A stretch of DNA of 12,458 nt from Cladosporium sp. IMV 00045 (GCA_001931905.2 MSJI02000948.1:4793-17250); one strand, 5' to 3'; shown: positions 1-9,450, numbered from the stretch's first letter. A program made the numbers and translations. The notes: generated by a model not told the origin, from the letters alone.

Positions 1-305
1 AAAAAAAGAACCGCAAGCTGCCACACCTGTGCGGCTGCATGAGCTGGGTCAGCTACGCGTAGCAAGCCGGTGAATTGTTTGACCAATCAACGCTTGCCAC
101 GCCACAACTCACGCAGTGCATGCATTGCCAACGATCGACGGCTTGACCCTTATAGCGTGCCGTTAGCCACGAAAATTCGTACTACTTGATCTTGACGCTC
201 ACCTGACTTGAACTCGCGAGAAGCTCCCAAGACTTCCGACTTTGGTGATAAGGCTTAAATCAATTCGACATCGAAGAAGACATCATCATTGTCAATCGAT
301 ATCAC
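1..305 (+). promoter_or_regulatory. Upstream region of the UDG-like gene
   Basis: No gene is visible here. A CCAAT box in the sense orientation lies at 83-87, about 220 nt before the ATG chosen at 306, which is a usual place for a CCAAT (HAP complex) site in filamentous fungi. The reading frame of the downstream gene is open back to about 252 and looks protein-like there (acidic and isoleucine-rich), but it has no upstream ATG. The true N-terminus could therefore lie in an unrecognised upstream exon. Nothing else is seen. Confidence 0.3.
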
Positions 306-1877
306 ATGACCAATATCATGCATGCCGCAGAGACTTGTCTGAATGTTGCGATAGACCATCGAATTAGAGAACTCTTCATCCCTGTGAGGCTGCCTGTTGG
401 GAGTTCCGTTCCATCTGCACAACCTGAACCTCAGGGCTTCTGTGACATCACCGACTATATCGACAGTCTCCGCAAAGTCGACTCGAAGGAGACGGATGTC
501 ACACGAAGACTTGCCGGACCATATGGAGTTACGAGAGGTGTCACTGTGCTCTTGAAGCAACCCAGAGACAGGCATGCATTCGGTCGCGGCATGGCTGCTA
601 CAGTGAGGGATTGCGGAACACTGCAAGCACTGCACGACATGTTTCAAGCGGTCTTTCCGTACTGTTGGTATCTCTGACGTCAACGTCATCGACGCCCTTC
701 CGTTTGTACGTCCAGCCGACGAGAAGCACGCAACAGGCGCCGACAGTCTCCATTTTCGAGCGAGGCCAAAAAGAAATTGCGTTCCAAAGTCCGACAGTTC
801 CTGGAACAGATCGCTCCGAGTGTTATTATGTGTGCATCTCAGGAGAAAGTTTTGAGCGACCCTCTTGCGGACCTGATCAGCTGCGGTGTTGGCAGAAGCT
901 TCACCGGAGACCCTAACATAGACATGGGAGGGCACACATGCTGTAGGGTCAACAGCTTCCACCCATCTTCCGCATTGAATCACCACAAGCTCGAGCCAAA
1001 ATTGCGGCAGTTGCTGCTTTTAGAAACTGTGCAAACTTGCCAACAGATGGAAAGAACCTGGAAACCGGATGACTGGATGAACGAACTTAGATTGTCGTGT
1101 GAGAAGATATTTTCAGGTATTTCACAGGCTTGAGCTATTTGTTTACCGTTGATCAGAAGCTGAGCTTTTCCAAGCCAAGAAGACCGCACCTATGTGTTTT
1201 ACACAGAATGTCCAACATGTGCTTGATACTCTCTCTTGGAGTGTAAATGCAATGTTCGATGTAATCGACGATATCTTCCTCAACGATTATGTCGAATTCG
1301 GACCCATCCAATGGTATCGGAAGCTATTGCAAAGCGACGCCAGCTTGTATTGTAACACAGTTTCTCTTTGTCTGAGGGAATTTGCGCGCCTCGACAAGAT
1401 TAGTCGGTATCCAGACACACGACACCATATGACTAAAAGAAGAAACGTGTTGAATTCCTGTACGAGGATCACCGGGGCATTTGGTACAACAATAATACAC
1501 GCCGACGCTACGAATGCTACGGCTCGGGTTGCCTCTGCTGTCGGCCGAGAGCCCGACCAGAAGCATTCATGTTCCCTCAATAGCTCGGCCACAGCACGTG
1601 TGCGGAACATGTTCAAGACGGCGTTCGCTGCTGTCAATTACGAGTACAGTTTTCAAGGCGAGGATAACATACTTGTGCAGCTTCAATTTTTAACGGACGC
1701 TTATCTCGAGGCTGCAGTCATGGTAGACCGCCACGGACTCTACAGCCGAAACGCAACGCAAGCCGTGCCCTCGTGCGAGACTGGGAGAAATGTAGATGGG
1801 CGCAAAAGAAAAAGCATGAGAACGATGTGAGTAAGGTTATCTGTCACCCACAATTGGGAAGCTACAACAGGGGCTAA
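306..1877 (+). CDS. Probable uracil-DNA-glycosylase-fold protein with an unrecognised C-terminal domain (gene model uncertain)
   Basis: No single frame spans this gene. The N-terminal half follows the order of the UDG superfamily: a strand GVTVLLKQPRDRH at about 528-566 in the place of the GQDPYH strand, then RGMAATVR, then a helix, a strand SDVNVIDALPF (674-705), a helix ending in APSVIMCAS (811-839), and a strand carrying the conserved HPS of the glycosylase C-terminal motif (about 960-968, VNSFHPSSAL). The classical Asp of GQDPYH is not in place, so catalysis is doubtful. After a probable 40-nt intron (1117-1156) a second, mainly helical part begins (QNVQHVLDTL... MFDVIDDIF); I do not recognise it. 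The last part reads VRDWEKCRWAQKKKHEN in another frame and stops at TAA 1875-1877. A model with GT-AG introns 603-648, 706-746, 1117-1156 and 1675-1745 is fully open from ATG 306 and encodes 457 aa. The alternative is three single-base indels plus the 40-nt intron. It is convergent with the SET gene. That a gene is here is fairly likely; the fold assignment is inference from motif order. Confidence 0.5.
1117..1156 (+). other. Probable 40-nt GT-AG intron in the UDG-like gene
   Basis: The donor is GTATTT and the acceptor is GATCAG. Removing it joins the frame ending in NELRLSCEKIFS to the frame starting EAELFQAKKT and skips the TGA at 1132-1134 in the first frame. At 40 nt it is at the lower limit for fungal introns, and no strong branch site is seen. 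Confidence 0.45.
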
Positions 1878-2988
1878 CATGATGTGAGTCTGGATAATAG
1901 CCAGTCCTTACAGAAGACCGTCGATCGTACGCCGTCAGCAGACATATAATCTGAACTTCCAACCCGCGCCGTTCAGCGTCATACAGCTTGTAAAAGGCGC
2001 TTTGGAGACGCACAGGCGGACAATCAAGCTAGCGCCCCTGGAGGCACCCTCCTGCTGTATGCAGAAATGGCTCAGAAACACAGATCAGCCCTGCGTCCGA
2101 AGTAGGTGCCGCTCACGGCCAGGGAACAACACCGGTGCCGTCCCATACGGCCATTGGGAAGACCTTATTACCACAAGTCCTTGATAGTCCCAAAAAGAGG
2201 ACTATCGGTATAGAGCTACCAACAAAGGGAGTTTCGCAAAACCTTTTTGGCAGGCACCACACTACACCGCGCTCGCGGATAGTCTCTTCAAGAAGAACGC
2301 TTGTGAGCGCCAGAGCACAACTGCGCTTGTACCTCAAAGAAAGTGGCACGGGGCTTCTCCGAAGATCTCAACTCGTTTACCCACCTTCTCCTTAGATCTG
2401 AGCAAGATCAGACCTAGACGATCTGGCACTCACACGCCTTTTATGTGCTTTCTCTGGGACTCAAGGATAATCTCATGTCAATAACGTTGCATCCTATGAT
2501 GCACGTACACTGGTGCATATAGAACCCCTACGATCCGTCGCATTTCGCGACATTTCGGTTCCTGGAGGCGTGCCACATTGCAAAACGCCTGAGCTATGAA
2601 ATGGCCTATGTGCTAGCTTTCAACGCCGAGGGTACGACTGTGAGAAAGCACGGGCATAGATGGAAGTTCGCTCTGGGTGGGGAATCGCAGAATGCGAAGG
2701 CTCTTCGATGGTACCTGCCTTATCAAAAAAGTGTCACAAAAGGCGTGAGATACGAGAAGAGGTGTCGCTCAAGTTTGACACCGTTTGACGAAGTTGTCGT
2801 GCTACCTTTGCAATCGTGGCTGCGTTCATGCAAAGAACTTTGCGCGAAATCATCCTTTGACATTAGGTGCCTTGCTTTCTGCTACATCCATCCATTCCCA
2901 GCCCTGGACTCTAGGATAGACGTGATCCCTGAGTCCTCGCTTTCGGGTCACTGTCCACACTCGGCATCTTGCAGCGGACTGCTGCGGA
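1878..2988. other. Intergenic region between convergent genes; no recognised gene
   Basis: This stretch should hold the 3' ends of the UDG-like gene (+) and the SET gene (-). Several short open frames occur. The longest, on + from ATG 2601 to 3176, runs antisense into the last exon of the SET gene from 2989 on; its sequence is rich in Cys, Arg and Ser and resembles no family I know, so I treat it as chance. No RNA gene, repeat or mobile element was recognised. Confidence 0.5.
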
Positions 2989-5298
2989 TTACATTGCTCC
3001 GTATCGCTCATCAAAGCCATGGAGACTCGCGTGGAGCGTACGATAAAGTAATTGTGCGAATTCGAGGAAGTTCTGCCCAAGATCGATGTTATTTAGCCTA
3101 TGCTGTGCGTGTGCTGCGAATACTGCAGCGTCGATTGCTGCGAAGCAAAGATATGCGTGTTCATAGTTCACAATAAGCCTCTGAGTAGGGGTGATCTCCA
3201 CAACGTAGTTCACGTCCTTCAACGTAGAGATTGCCATCTCAAAAGTGCGATCATGCGTCGCCCGGGGAGCATATGCTTGACAAAGCCATACGCCTAACTC
3301 AACAAGTCCAAGTCGTGGCACAATCCGTGGTAGGCATTGATCGCAAAGGTCTTGGTACTTTCGATGCAGCTTCTCTGCTCGAGTGATAGTGGGATTCGAG
3401 GGCTGTTTTGTTGGAGTATGTCGATGCAGCGACAAAAAGGCGTTGATTTCCTGACACAGTTGATGACGAGTCTGCTGTAATGCCTTCGTTTTCTGCCATG
3501 CAGATGACACAATCGCACTTGAATCTCCACGTCTTTTCCAAATGACGATTTGTGGCCGTGTTGTTGCCCTCTGGGAGGCGGTAGGGTGTCAGAATTTCAT
3601 CGCCCTTGCTGATGTTTTGAGAGGCACGGACGATCATCATGTCACCCGCAAAAGTACGGGCGGCATTGAAGTTGCAAGCGTGATTCATGTACGATGCCCT
3701 TATCCAGATCCCGACAGATCCTTCCTTGGTCGCACTCGATTGCTTTTCAATGGGATGATCATGACTTCTTGCGGTTGCGCAAGCAAAAGCATTGTATTCG
3801 GCGATAGCTTGAGTACGGAAGGTATCAATTACCGCTTCTGTGTCTGTATTCGCGACAGCAACTTTCGGTGAGTAGCCGCCATCGTACAATTCAAAGAATT
3901 GACTTGCCTTTGTGGGATTATGGCGCATCTTGTAGACGAGATCGAAGAACAGGCGGGCGCGGGGCCCGACAGCTCCGCGCTCTGTGTTGACATTAATTAT
4001 CATATAGGTGTCGTCGCTGTGGTCGGTTTCAAAAGCGATGCAAGCTGCTTTCTCACAAAGAATGAGATCTCCGGGCGCAAAATTGGTGACCGCGAAGAGG
4101 CCACGGCCCTTTTTATCGGAGCTTCGAACCTCGGTCTTTGAGACGAAACTGGCATGATCAAGTCTCCTGCCCTGTACCTTCCCAAGTCCACAGACTGCAT
4201 CGAAATCGTAGGTGCCGGTTCTCTGTTCGTGCAATCGAATACGCGTCCGTTCCAACTCTCGCGTCGCGTCTCCATCGTTCGGCGAAGAGCGGATGATCGT
4301 TTCAAAATGTAGCTCAGCGGAGACGAAATCACCCATGTGATAACACGCGCACCCAGCACGATAACGAGCTTTTGTATTGAGACCCTCAACATTCTTCCGT
4401 GAAGACATATCGGGGGTGATCAATGATGCTATTGCGTCTTCCAGCGCCGGCTCGTAATGCCCCAGCTGCAAACGAACGATGGCTCGGTTTCTGAGCACAT
4501 CACACTTGACCAAAAAGTCATCTCCTGAGCAGCTTTTCAGCGCCTTCGTGTAGAGTTTCAGTGCTTGCTCAAATTGCTTTCCCCCATACATCCGATTTGC
4601 CTGCTTCTTGAGATCCAATGGGCTCTTATCAAGCTCTTGCAACCTCGGACGAAGGCTTGCAGGAACGATGGAGTCGTCCGGCTCAAGTGTCGTCAGGTCA
4701 GTAGGGTGATCAACCCTAATGTTGTAGCCGCCGTCTGCAGTCTTCTTGTAAAATGGCTCCCTGATGGCAAATATGGCTCCCGTGGGTAACAGTAGTCGTG
4801 GGAGAACATCTGCATTGTCGTTGTACAAGGCAAGTCGATCAACATGTCCGAGAGAGTCCTCCACAGCAATCTGAACACCAGAGATACGTAGTGCGTGGCC
4901 GAAAGTACGCACGATTAGCACTTTGTCGCGATGATGAGTTTCCAGCTGAAGATCTGCCAAAGAGATCCGTGACAGTTCCGAGACAGACGATTCCGAGGGA
5001 GGATAGGAGAAGCTGATAAAACATGTTCTCATCAGGTGGCCATAATTCGCCGCCGTCTCTAACATCTACTTCATGTCAGCACTACCTTCATAGGAATGTT
5101 AGATGGATCTCGTACTCTAATTAGACTGAACTCATCTTCCAGAGTTTTACGGGAAGCCTTATCGGTCGCTTTTTGGCCCTTTAGAAGAGCAAACCGTGAA
5201 GCTGCGCTTTTGTGTCGATCGATCAACTTCTGGAAAAACTCTGGGGTGAGATTGCTGGCGTTCATGCTCATATCTTGTTTTGATGTTGCTGTCGCCAT
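2989..5298 (-). CDS. TPR-SET domain protein (predicted lysine methyltransferase), with an internal frameshift
   Basis: Exon 1 (5298-5116, 61 aa) starts at ATG 5298 and is rich in Lys and Glu. A 50-nt intron (5115-5066) follows, and exon 2 runs to TAA 2991-2989. The full reading is about 752 aa if one base is discounted. In order: a conserved fungal N-terminal part (residues about 90-200, with ISLADLQLETHHR), TPR-like helices at about 205-345 (ANRMYGGKQFEQALKLYTKAL), a SET domain from about 375 (KKGRGLFAV), the SET core NHACNFN near 522 and GDEILTPY near 549, the post-SET cysteines CDCVIC at 578-583, and a helical C-terminal region (RLGLVELGVWLCQAY). These are the cofactor, catalytic and zinc-binding motifs of SET proteins, so a methyltransferase role is likely; the substrate is unknown. 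The domain order matches a common Pezizomycotina family and the length is normal for it. Directly after CDCVICMAE the frame shifts by +1 (near 3489-3492); without the shift the protein would end about 60 residues later in unrelated sequence. Confidence 0.9.
3489..3492 (-). other. Frameshift site in the SET gene (A4 run on the coding strand)
   Basis: The frame carrying the SET and post-SET motifs must pass to the next frame to reach the conserved helical C-terminus. Dropping one A from this run gives MAETKALQQTRHQLCQ and an open frame to the stop at 2989. An intron cannot explain it, because the zinc-ligand cysteines lie immediately upstream, the conserved helix lies immediately downstream, and the only GT/GC-AG pairs between them are under 40 nt. 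The exact base is not fixed by the sequence; anything from about 3478 to 3493 is possible. Confidence 0.75.
5066..5115 (-). other. 50-nt intron of the SET gene
   Basis: The donor is GTACGA (5115), the branch-like sequence GCTGACATG lies about 10 nt before the acceptor, and the acceptor is TAG (5066-5068). The phase is 0 on both sides, joining DEFSLIR to MLETAANYG. Without splicing exon 1 reaches a TGA inside the intron. Confidence 0.8.
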
Positions 5299-5350
5299 TC
5301 TGAGCTCAGAGTGCTGTGAGGAAACCAGCGAGGGACGAATCCAGATGCGA

Positions 5351-5402
5351 ATGAATAAGAAAGTGAGAGAAATGAGGAATGAGAGTTAGAAGTGGGAAGA
5401 GC
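5351..5402 (-). promoter_or_regulatory. Pyrimidine-rich tract upstream of the SET gene start
   Basis: The + strand is almost pure purine over about 50 nt (AATGAATAAGAAAGTGAGAG and onward), which is a CT-rich tract on the coding strand, 50-100 nt before the ATG at 5298. Such tracts mark transcription start regions of many filamentous-fungal genes. A TATA-like TATATC element lies further upstream near 5436-5445. Confidence 0.45.
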
Positions 5403-7110
5403 AACCGGCATGGTGATCGAATGTAAGAGATGGCAGGATATATCGGGCCGAGATGCACTTAAATAGAGCAGGCCACGACTGTAATAGAAGGACGCAGGAC
5501 TTGCTATGCAATACTCTCCCTGACGGGAATCTTATGGATCATTTGTGCCTAGAAGCTCGTGGCTATTCCCTCGCCTGCGTGACGAGGCGCATTGCATCGT
5601 TGCTCAAAACAAAACCACCATCGACTAGAAGGGCCCGAAGCGAACGTCAGCCCACGCCCGTCGCATGCACAAGGCAACCGGGATGGGAACCCCCACGTAA
5701 GGATGCAAAAAGAATCGCAAAAAGCCCGGGGAAGCTGCAAATCCCGCGGGGAAGAAAGTATATATGCAGCGATCGAAATTGGCCTACCAAATGAGATTTC
5801 TCTCCATGCCCACTAGTCGAGAGACAGATGCTTAAATGGAGGTAGGTGCAACACAAAGTATCAGGACGACGACCTTATCGCGTTTGTGATAACGTCTGTC
5901 ATTGTCAAGCGAAAAATAAACTTTTCAATATTCGACCTCCGATTCCAGTGGTACGCAGTGAGCTGACTGCGCCATTCGATGCCTTATACTGGCAAGATGA
6001 CGCCAAGCACCACTCTAAGTCAATCATGAGACGCGCGGCTAGGAGAATTAGTTGGCTAACGAGGGAGTATACTAAAGCAAACTTTGGAAAGCAAGTTCTT
6101 TGTCGCAGCTTGAGAGCAGAGTGACGGCTTCGCTGTTCCGGGCGTATTCCTGGGGTCGGTCGTGACGAATCGTCACAAGCTTGTTTTCTGCGCAGTGCGC
6201 TTGGAGTGCGAGGTTGCGGCAAGACGAGCACCCAGCCCGAAGATAATGTTTGCTCAGGTTCGGTCTTATAGGTCTTGTATTATATGACTTCTTAAAGGTG
6301 ACATCTAGAAGTTGTGAGCCTTCCCATACAAATGTTCGATGACTCGGGAATGAAAAATGAGAGAACCAGTGCCAACGCGGTTGCTCGTAGCAACCCTATG
6401 CAGACACCTTCTTGCGGAGGGTCAGATATGCATGTGATTTGCTCGTGGGCTCACCGGTCGATGAAGATGGTAGCAAACCTTCATCTTGCCCCACAGCTGA
6501 ACAGTGTGTTACGAGAGTATGATTATCTCGAGGGTTTTCCGCGACTGCAGAATGAGGGCTCAGGGGGTTCCGATGGCAGGCCCTGCCATTCTGTCAAAAC
6601 TCACTATTATCGTTCTTTGTAAGTTTCGGCTTCACTAAGGATCGACGACTCTCGTCCCCTATTCCGATCCCTAGAAACGCCCTCTTACGCAGAAAGGACG
6701 TAAAGTGCAGCTCATCTTAGCGGGACCGCTAGCGCTGTCGGACCACTCTGAGTTAATCACGTGTCCCCGCCACAAGCGGATCGATGAATCTAGCATGCCA
6801 ACGCATACCTCACAGCTCTGACTACTTCACTTTGTTGCAACTGAAGCTGTATGTGGCCTCGTCAACTCTCGTGCTCCATCTACTTGGAAGTTTCGAACCT
6901 GGAATCTCATCTAGCAGAAAACCTAAAGTCTGGCATTCTTGCAATCAACTACTCCTAGATTCCGGATATGGCGCAGTGAAATCTTGCGAGAGTTACTAGA
7001 ATGCACTCTTCTATTTTCAGACAGACTAATCGAGATCCATTACACCAAGCCTAGGCTGTTGATATGGTGTGTGCGCCATACTGCCTTCGGACTTTCCCAA
7101 TGCAATGCTA
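5403..7110. other. Intergenic region, no recognised gene
   Basis: About 1.7 kb between the SET gene promoter and the end of the ISG12-like gene. Open frames on both strands are all under about 115 codons, with no domain motif, no convincing splice pairs joining them, and compositions rich in Arg, Ser and Cys typical of chance frames. A T-loop-like GTTCGAA at 6893-6900 is not part of a tRNA. The left part presumably holds the SET promoter and the right part the 3' end of the ISG12-like transcript. Confidence 0.5.
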
Positions 7111-7522
7111 TTACCGAGTCTGCCTCCTTGAAATCAACTTCGCTGCCCGAGCTAGTGCCGCCAGTCCAGTGATCGCACCGCTAGTTTGCACCACTCCATT
7201 GACGATGGCAGCACCATAACCGCCCATGGCTGCACTTTGCAGTATGGCTGCAAAACCGGGCGTCCCACCGATCGTGGACTGTAAGAGTGCGAATGCACCA
7301 CCTGACCGGCGATCAGACTCTCAACAATGATGATGCATATAAGAGTAATGGGAATCTACCGGCTACTGGACCGCTTACTGTCAGACCTGCCGCGTTAAGG
7401 ACAGTGGCCGACAACATTGCTGGGCACGCCATGGCCGTGACAGAACCAGTGGCTATTGCGATTGTCCCTGGGTTCGTATGTGCATAGTGTACGGCCGAGT
7501 TCCAAGCTGCAGTAACGTTCAT
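7111..7522 (-). CDS. ISG12/IFI6-IFI27-like small hydrophobic protein, two exons
   Basis: Exon 1 (7522-7360) starts at ATG 7522; exon 2 (7301-7111) ends at TAA 7113-7111. The spliced product is 117 aa. It begins MNVTAAWNSAVHYAHTNPG, followed by an almost uninterrupted Gly/Ala/Ile-rich hydrophobic stretch (residues about 20-110) with several predicted membrane helices and small-residue repeats such as GFAAILQSAAMGGYGAA, and a short basic tail (KLISRRQTR). This is the pattern of the interferon-inducible 6-16/IFI27 family, which also occurs in fungi. The animal members sit in mitochondrial or ER/nuclear membranes and affect apoptosis; the role of fungal members is unknown to me. The frame is open upstream only to a TTG at 7609, so 7522 is the first ATG. 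In exon 1 alone the protein would end 14 residues past the donor. No disruption is seen. Family assignment is by pattern recognition, without a search. Confidence 0.7.
7302..7359 (-). other. 58-nt intron of the ISG12-like gene
   Basis: The donor is GTAGAT (7359) and the acceptor CAG (7302-7304), with a CTGAT branch-like sequence about 11 nt upstream of the acceptor. It is in phase 1, splitting a Gly codon; splicing gives GPVAGGAFALLQ, which keeps the hydrophobic Gly-rich pattern across the joint. Confidence 0.7.
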
Positions 7523-7768
7523 TTTTGACAAAAAAAGCGATATCTCACAAACGAGGCTGGTCTTTTTGGCGAAGAAATGAGCGGAGAGTGTGAGTGTGGC
7601 AAGCAGCAATTACCTTCGCAGCGGGGCAACGCAGAGTACAGTAGCATGAGCCTGTCTGGCTGTTATATCAAAGCTGTGTCTCCAGCTGCTTCAGTTTCCA
7701 CTCAAGTGTTCTTTTGGACTGATCCGAAGGATTCGGCATGTCCGGATTCCTTGGGTCTCCTGACTTGA

Positions 7769-7798
7769 CCCCACGAATATCCACATCTCAGCGTGGGG
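7769..7798. repeat. Inverted repeat CCCCACG / CGTGGGG
   Basis: The arms at 7769-7775 and 7792-7798 are perfect over 7 bp and extend imperfectly by two more positions. The spacer is 16 nt. It lies about 250 bp upstream of the ISG12-like start codon, so a paired regulatory site is possible, but there is no direct evidence. Confidence 0.4.
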
Positions 7799-8405
7799 AC
7801 AAACAATGTTTGAACAAATGATAACATATGTGACAGCGAAGCATAAATCTGCTACGTTATCACATGCACGGTTCGCAGATCATCCGCTCGTGAGCCGGTT
7901 ACATGAAGTTCTGCTGTAGCCTAAAGAAACCAAAGTAAATGATGACTAGTACTGTGAATCACATGTGATGTGGTTGTGTTGCTGCCAGATAGAGTGGGAT
8001 GTGGGGTTTCTCTATGCACCGTCGAGTTCCCCCCAGGTAGATCACATGCAGCATGGCAAGCACGGTAGGGTTGGCTGACATCGCATCATGCAAGCATGGC
8101 CTCACTCTAGCACATCCGTCCAAGAGCTGCTGTGCAGGCGCCATATGCCAAACCGTTGTCAAGCGTTGCTATGTCGTGTGGGTCGTATAGGACGCATCAA
8201 AATTCATGCCACTAGACCGGCTATGCATGAGCATCATAGTTCAGAAACATGGGCAACCGCCGGCTGAATGGTCAAAGAAAACAATCAAGATCGAGGAATA
8301 GCAACAAGAAATCTCAGGCCATGTGGCTTTCCCCGGAAGCGGGGGAACATGCTGGATGCAGATATGCACAGTTCAATTCCGCCTGTACTGCCACGTATTC
8401 TCGAG

Positions 8406-8417
8406 CGCATGCATGCG
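8406..8417. repeat. 12-bp perfect palindrome CGCATGCATGCG
   Basis: Self-complementary alternating purine-pyrimidine dodecamer in a stretch without genes. It could be a binding site for a dimeric regulator or simply chance. Confidence 0.4.
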
Positions 8418-8610
8418 TTTTCCTGTTTTGTGCATACCACTTGCCTGTATGTCGAGGGCCAGATGTAATCATGAGCGCGGCGTACATTGAGATCATAGTA
8501 CTTTGATGATCGAGATCAAGCATCCCTCGATGCATTGTTTCATGGTGGAACTGACTAACTCTTACTGTCAACAGGGTGGCCACTAAACAGCTAAACAGTT
8601 ATTGAACGGA

Positions 8611-8709
8611 CTGTTTGGTTCGTTTGGCAATCTCGCACCAAACAAACAGGCACTGTTGCCTCTGTCGGTACAACAAAAAAAATCCCTTGTTTGTTCAATT
8701 GTTTGGCAA
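8611..8709. repeat. Fold-back and direct repeats with TGTTTGG motifs
   Basis: CTGTTTG-(GTTCG)-TTTGG at 8611-8627 pairs with CCAAACAAACAG at 8638-8649, a 12-bp stem with one 5-nt bulge. GTTTGGCAA occurs at 8622-8630 and again at 8701-8709, and TTGAAC (8603-8608) is mirrored by GTTCAA (8690-8695). This could be a relic of a small non-autonomous element, but no terminal inverted repeats or target-site duplication were found. Confidence 0.35.
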
Positions 8710-8867
8710 ACACATATAGATCTGCCCTTTTCGACTCGTCTTCGTGTCTGAACCTCATCGCAACACATATACGTGTCACGGGCGGAGGTCGGAACGTAGG
8801 TATAGATGCAAACAAGAACATATATAGTCTACTACGGCCAACCTACAGACAGGTTCTATGACAAGGG

Positions 8868-8886
8868 CGTAGCTCTTCGAGCTACG
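8868..8886. repeat. Perfect hairpin, 8-bp stem and 3-nt loop
   Basis: CGTAGCTC-TTC-GAGCTACG. It sits about 100 bp before the CpG-free island. It has no T-run after it and eukaryotic genes do not use such terminators, so its role is unknown. Confidence 0.5.
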
Positions 8887-8982
8887 AATGCAGTTCAGAG
8901 CGGATTTCTCAGGTGAAGCCGATTCGGCACATCTGCCAGTAAACAGGCAGCAGCACTACAGGCATATCACACGCCAGGCCCG

Positions 8983-9327
8983 TGACAGTTATAGCTATCC
9001 AAGTTAGCCTAACTACCCTAAGCTTCATTTTAATTAAGATCTCTTTTAGATATAATTCTATAGTTCTTGGCTTTATTTTTTGATGATTTTTGAGTTCTTT
9101 AATGGGTTCATTTAAGGGCATAACTAACTTAGTATAGACCTTAAATCCTTAGCTAGGTATTCTCTAGTATAGCCTAGACTCTTAGTAGCCATAAACTAGG
9201 CTACTTCTTTAATCCTACTCTTCTTTAGAGAGTTAAGTTGTATGTAGGACCTCTTTCCAGTGGGTTGAGATGCCATGGCTGATAAAAGAATAGATTGAAT
9301 ACAAAGGGTGACTGTTTATTAAGATGC
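8983..9327. repeat. CpG-free AT-rich island (RIP-like repeat remnant)
   Basis: I see no CG dinucleotide over about 345 bp, in a window where CG is otherwise frequent. The core (about 9001-9250) is AT-rich with very many TA steps and CTAG/TTAA words. RIP turns CpA (often via CpG methylation) into TpA in repeated DNA, so a decayed transposon fragment is the best reading. Stops are dense and no transposase or reverse-transcriptase motif remains. A 7-bp stem AGTAGCC (9184-9190) / GGCTACT (9199-9205) lies inside. It ends about 190 bp before the RNase III-like gene. Confidence 0.55.
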
Positions 9328-9450
9328 CGAGGCGGAGGTTCGGGCTTTGACGCCACAGCGCGAGGCGGTCTCGGCGGTTCACCATGCTCATCATATGAAC
9401 TGATGCAAAGTCTCGAAGCTTCCCCTCTCCTTACCTGCTTTGGTCCGCAA

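Larger units (their letters stand above)
7523..8982. other. Gene-poor region with small inverted repeats
   Basis: No gene is supported. Frames on both strands stay below about 90 codons and none shows a motif. The part next to 7522 should contain the promoter of the ISG12-like gene. Local structures are listed separately: an inverted repeat at 7769-7798, a palindrome at 8406-8417, a fold-back at 8611-8709 and a perfect hairpin at 8868-8886. Confidence 0.5.

Noticed and set aside
255..986. Minus-strand open frame of 243 codons opposite the UDG-like gene
   Set aside because: Its composition is rich in Cys, Ser, His and Arg with no motif, while the opposite strand carries the UDG-like strand and helix pattern. 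Treated as a shadow.
1287..1637. Minus-strand open frame of 116 codons
   Set aside because: Opposite the second half of the UDG-like gene, where the plus strand reads as a better protein; no motif seen.
2601..3176. Plus-strand open frame of 191 codons
   Set aside because: Its last third is antisense to the conserved SET gene C-terminus, and the rest is Cys/Arg-rich without a recognisable family.
5026..5098. Alternative 73-nt intron for the SET gene (GTAGTG ... ATCAG)
   Set aside because: It leads into the wrong frame of exon 2; the 50-nt intron at 5066-5115 is in phase and has a proper branch site.
6885..6990. tRNA suggested by a GTTCGAA T-loop-like sequence
   Set aside because: The flanking bases do not form acceptor, D or anticodon stems on either strand.
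8868..8886. Hairpin as a bacterial-type terminator
   Set aside because: No following T-run and the window is eukaryotic.
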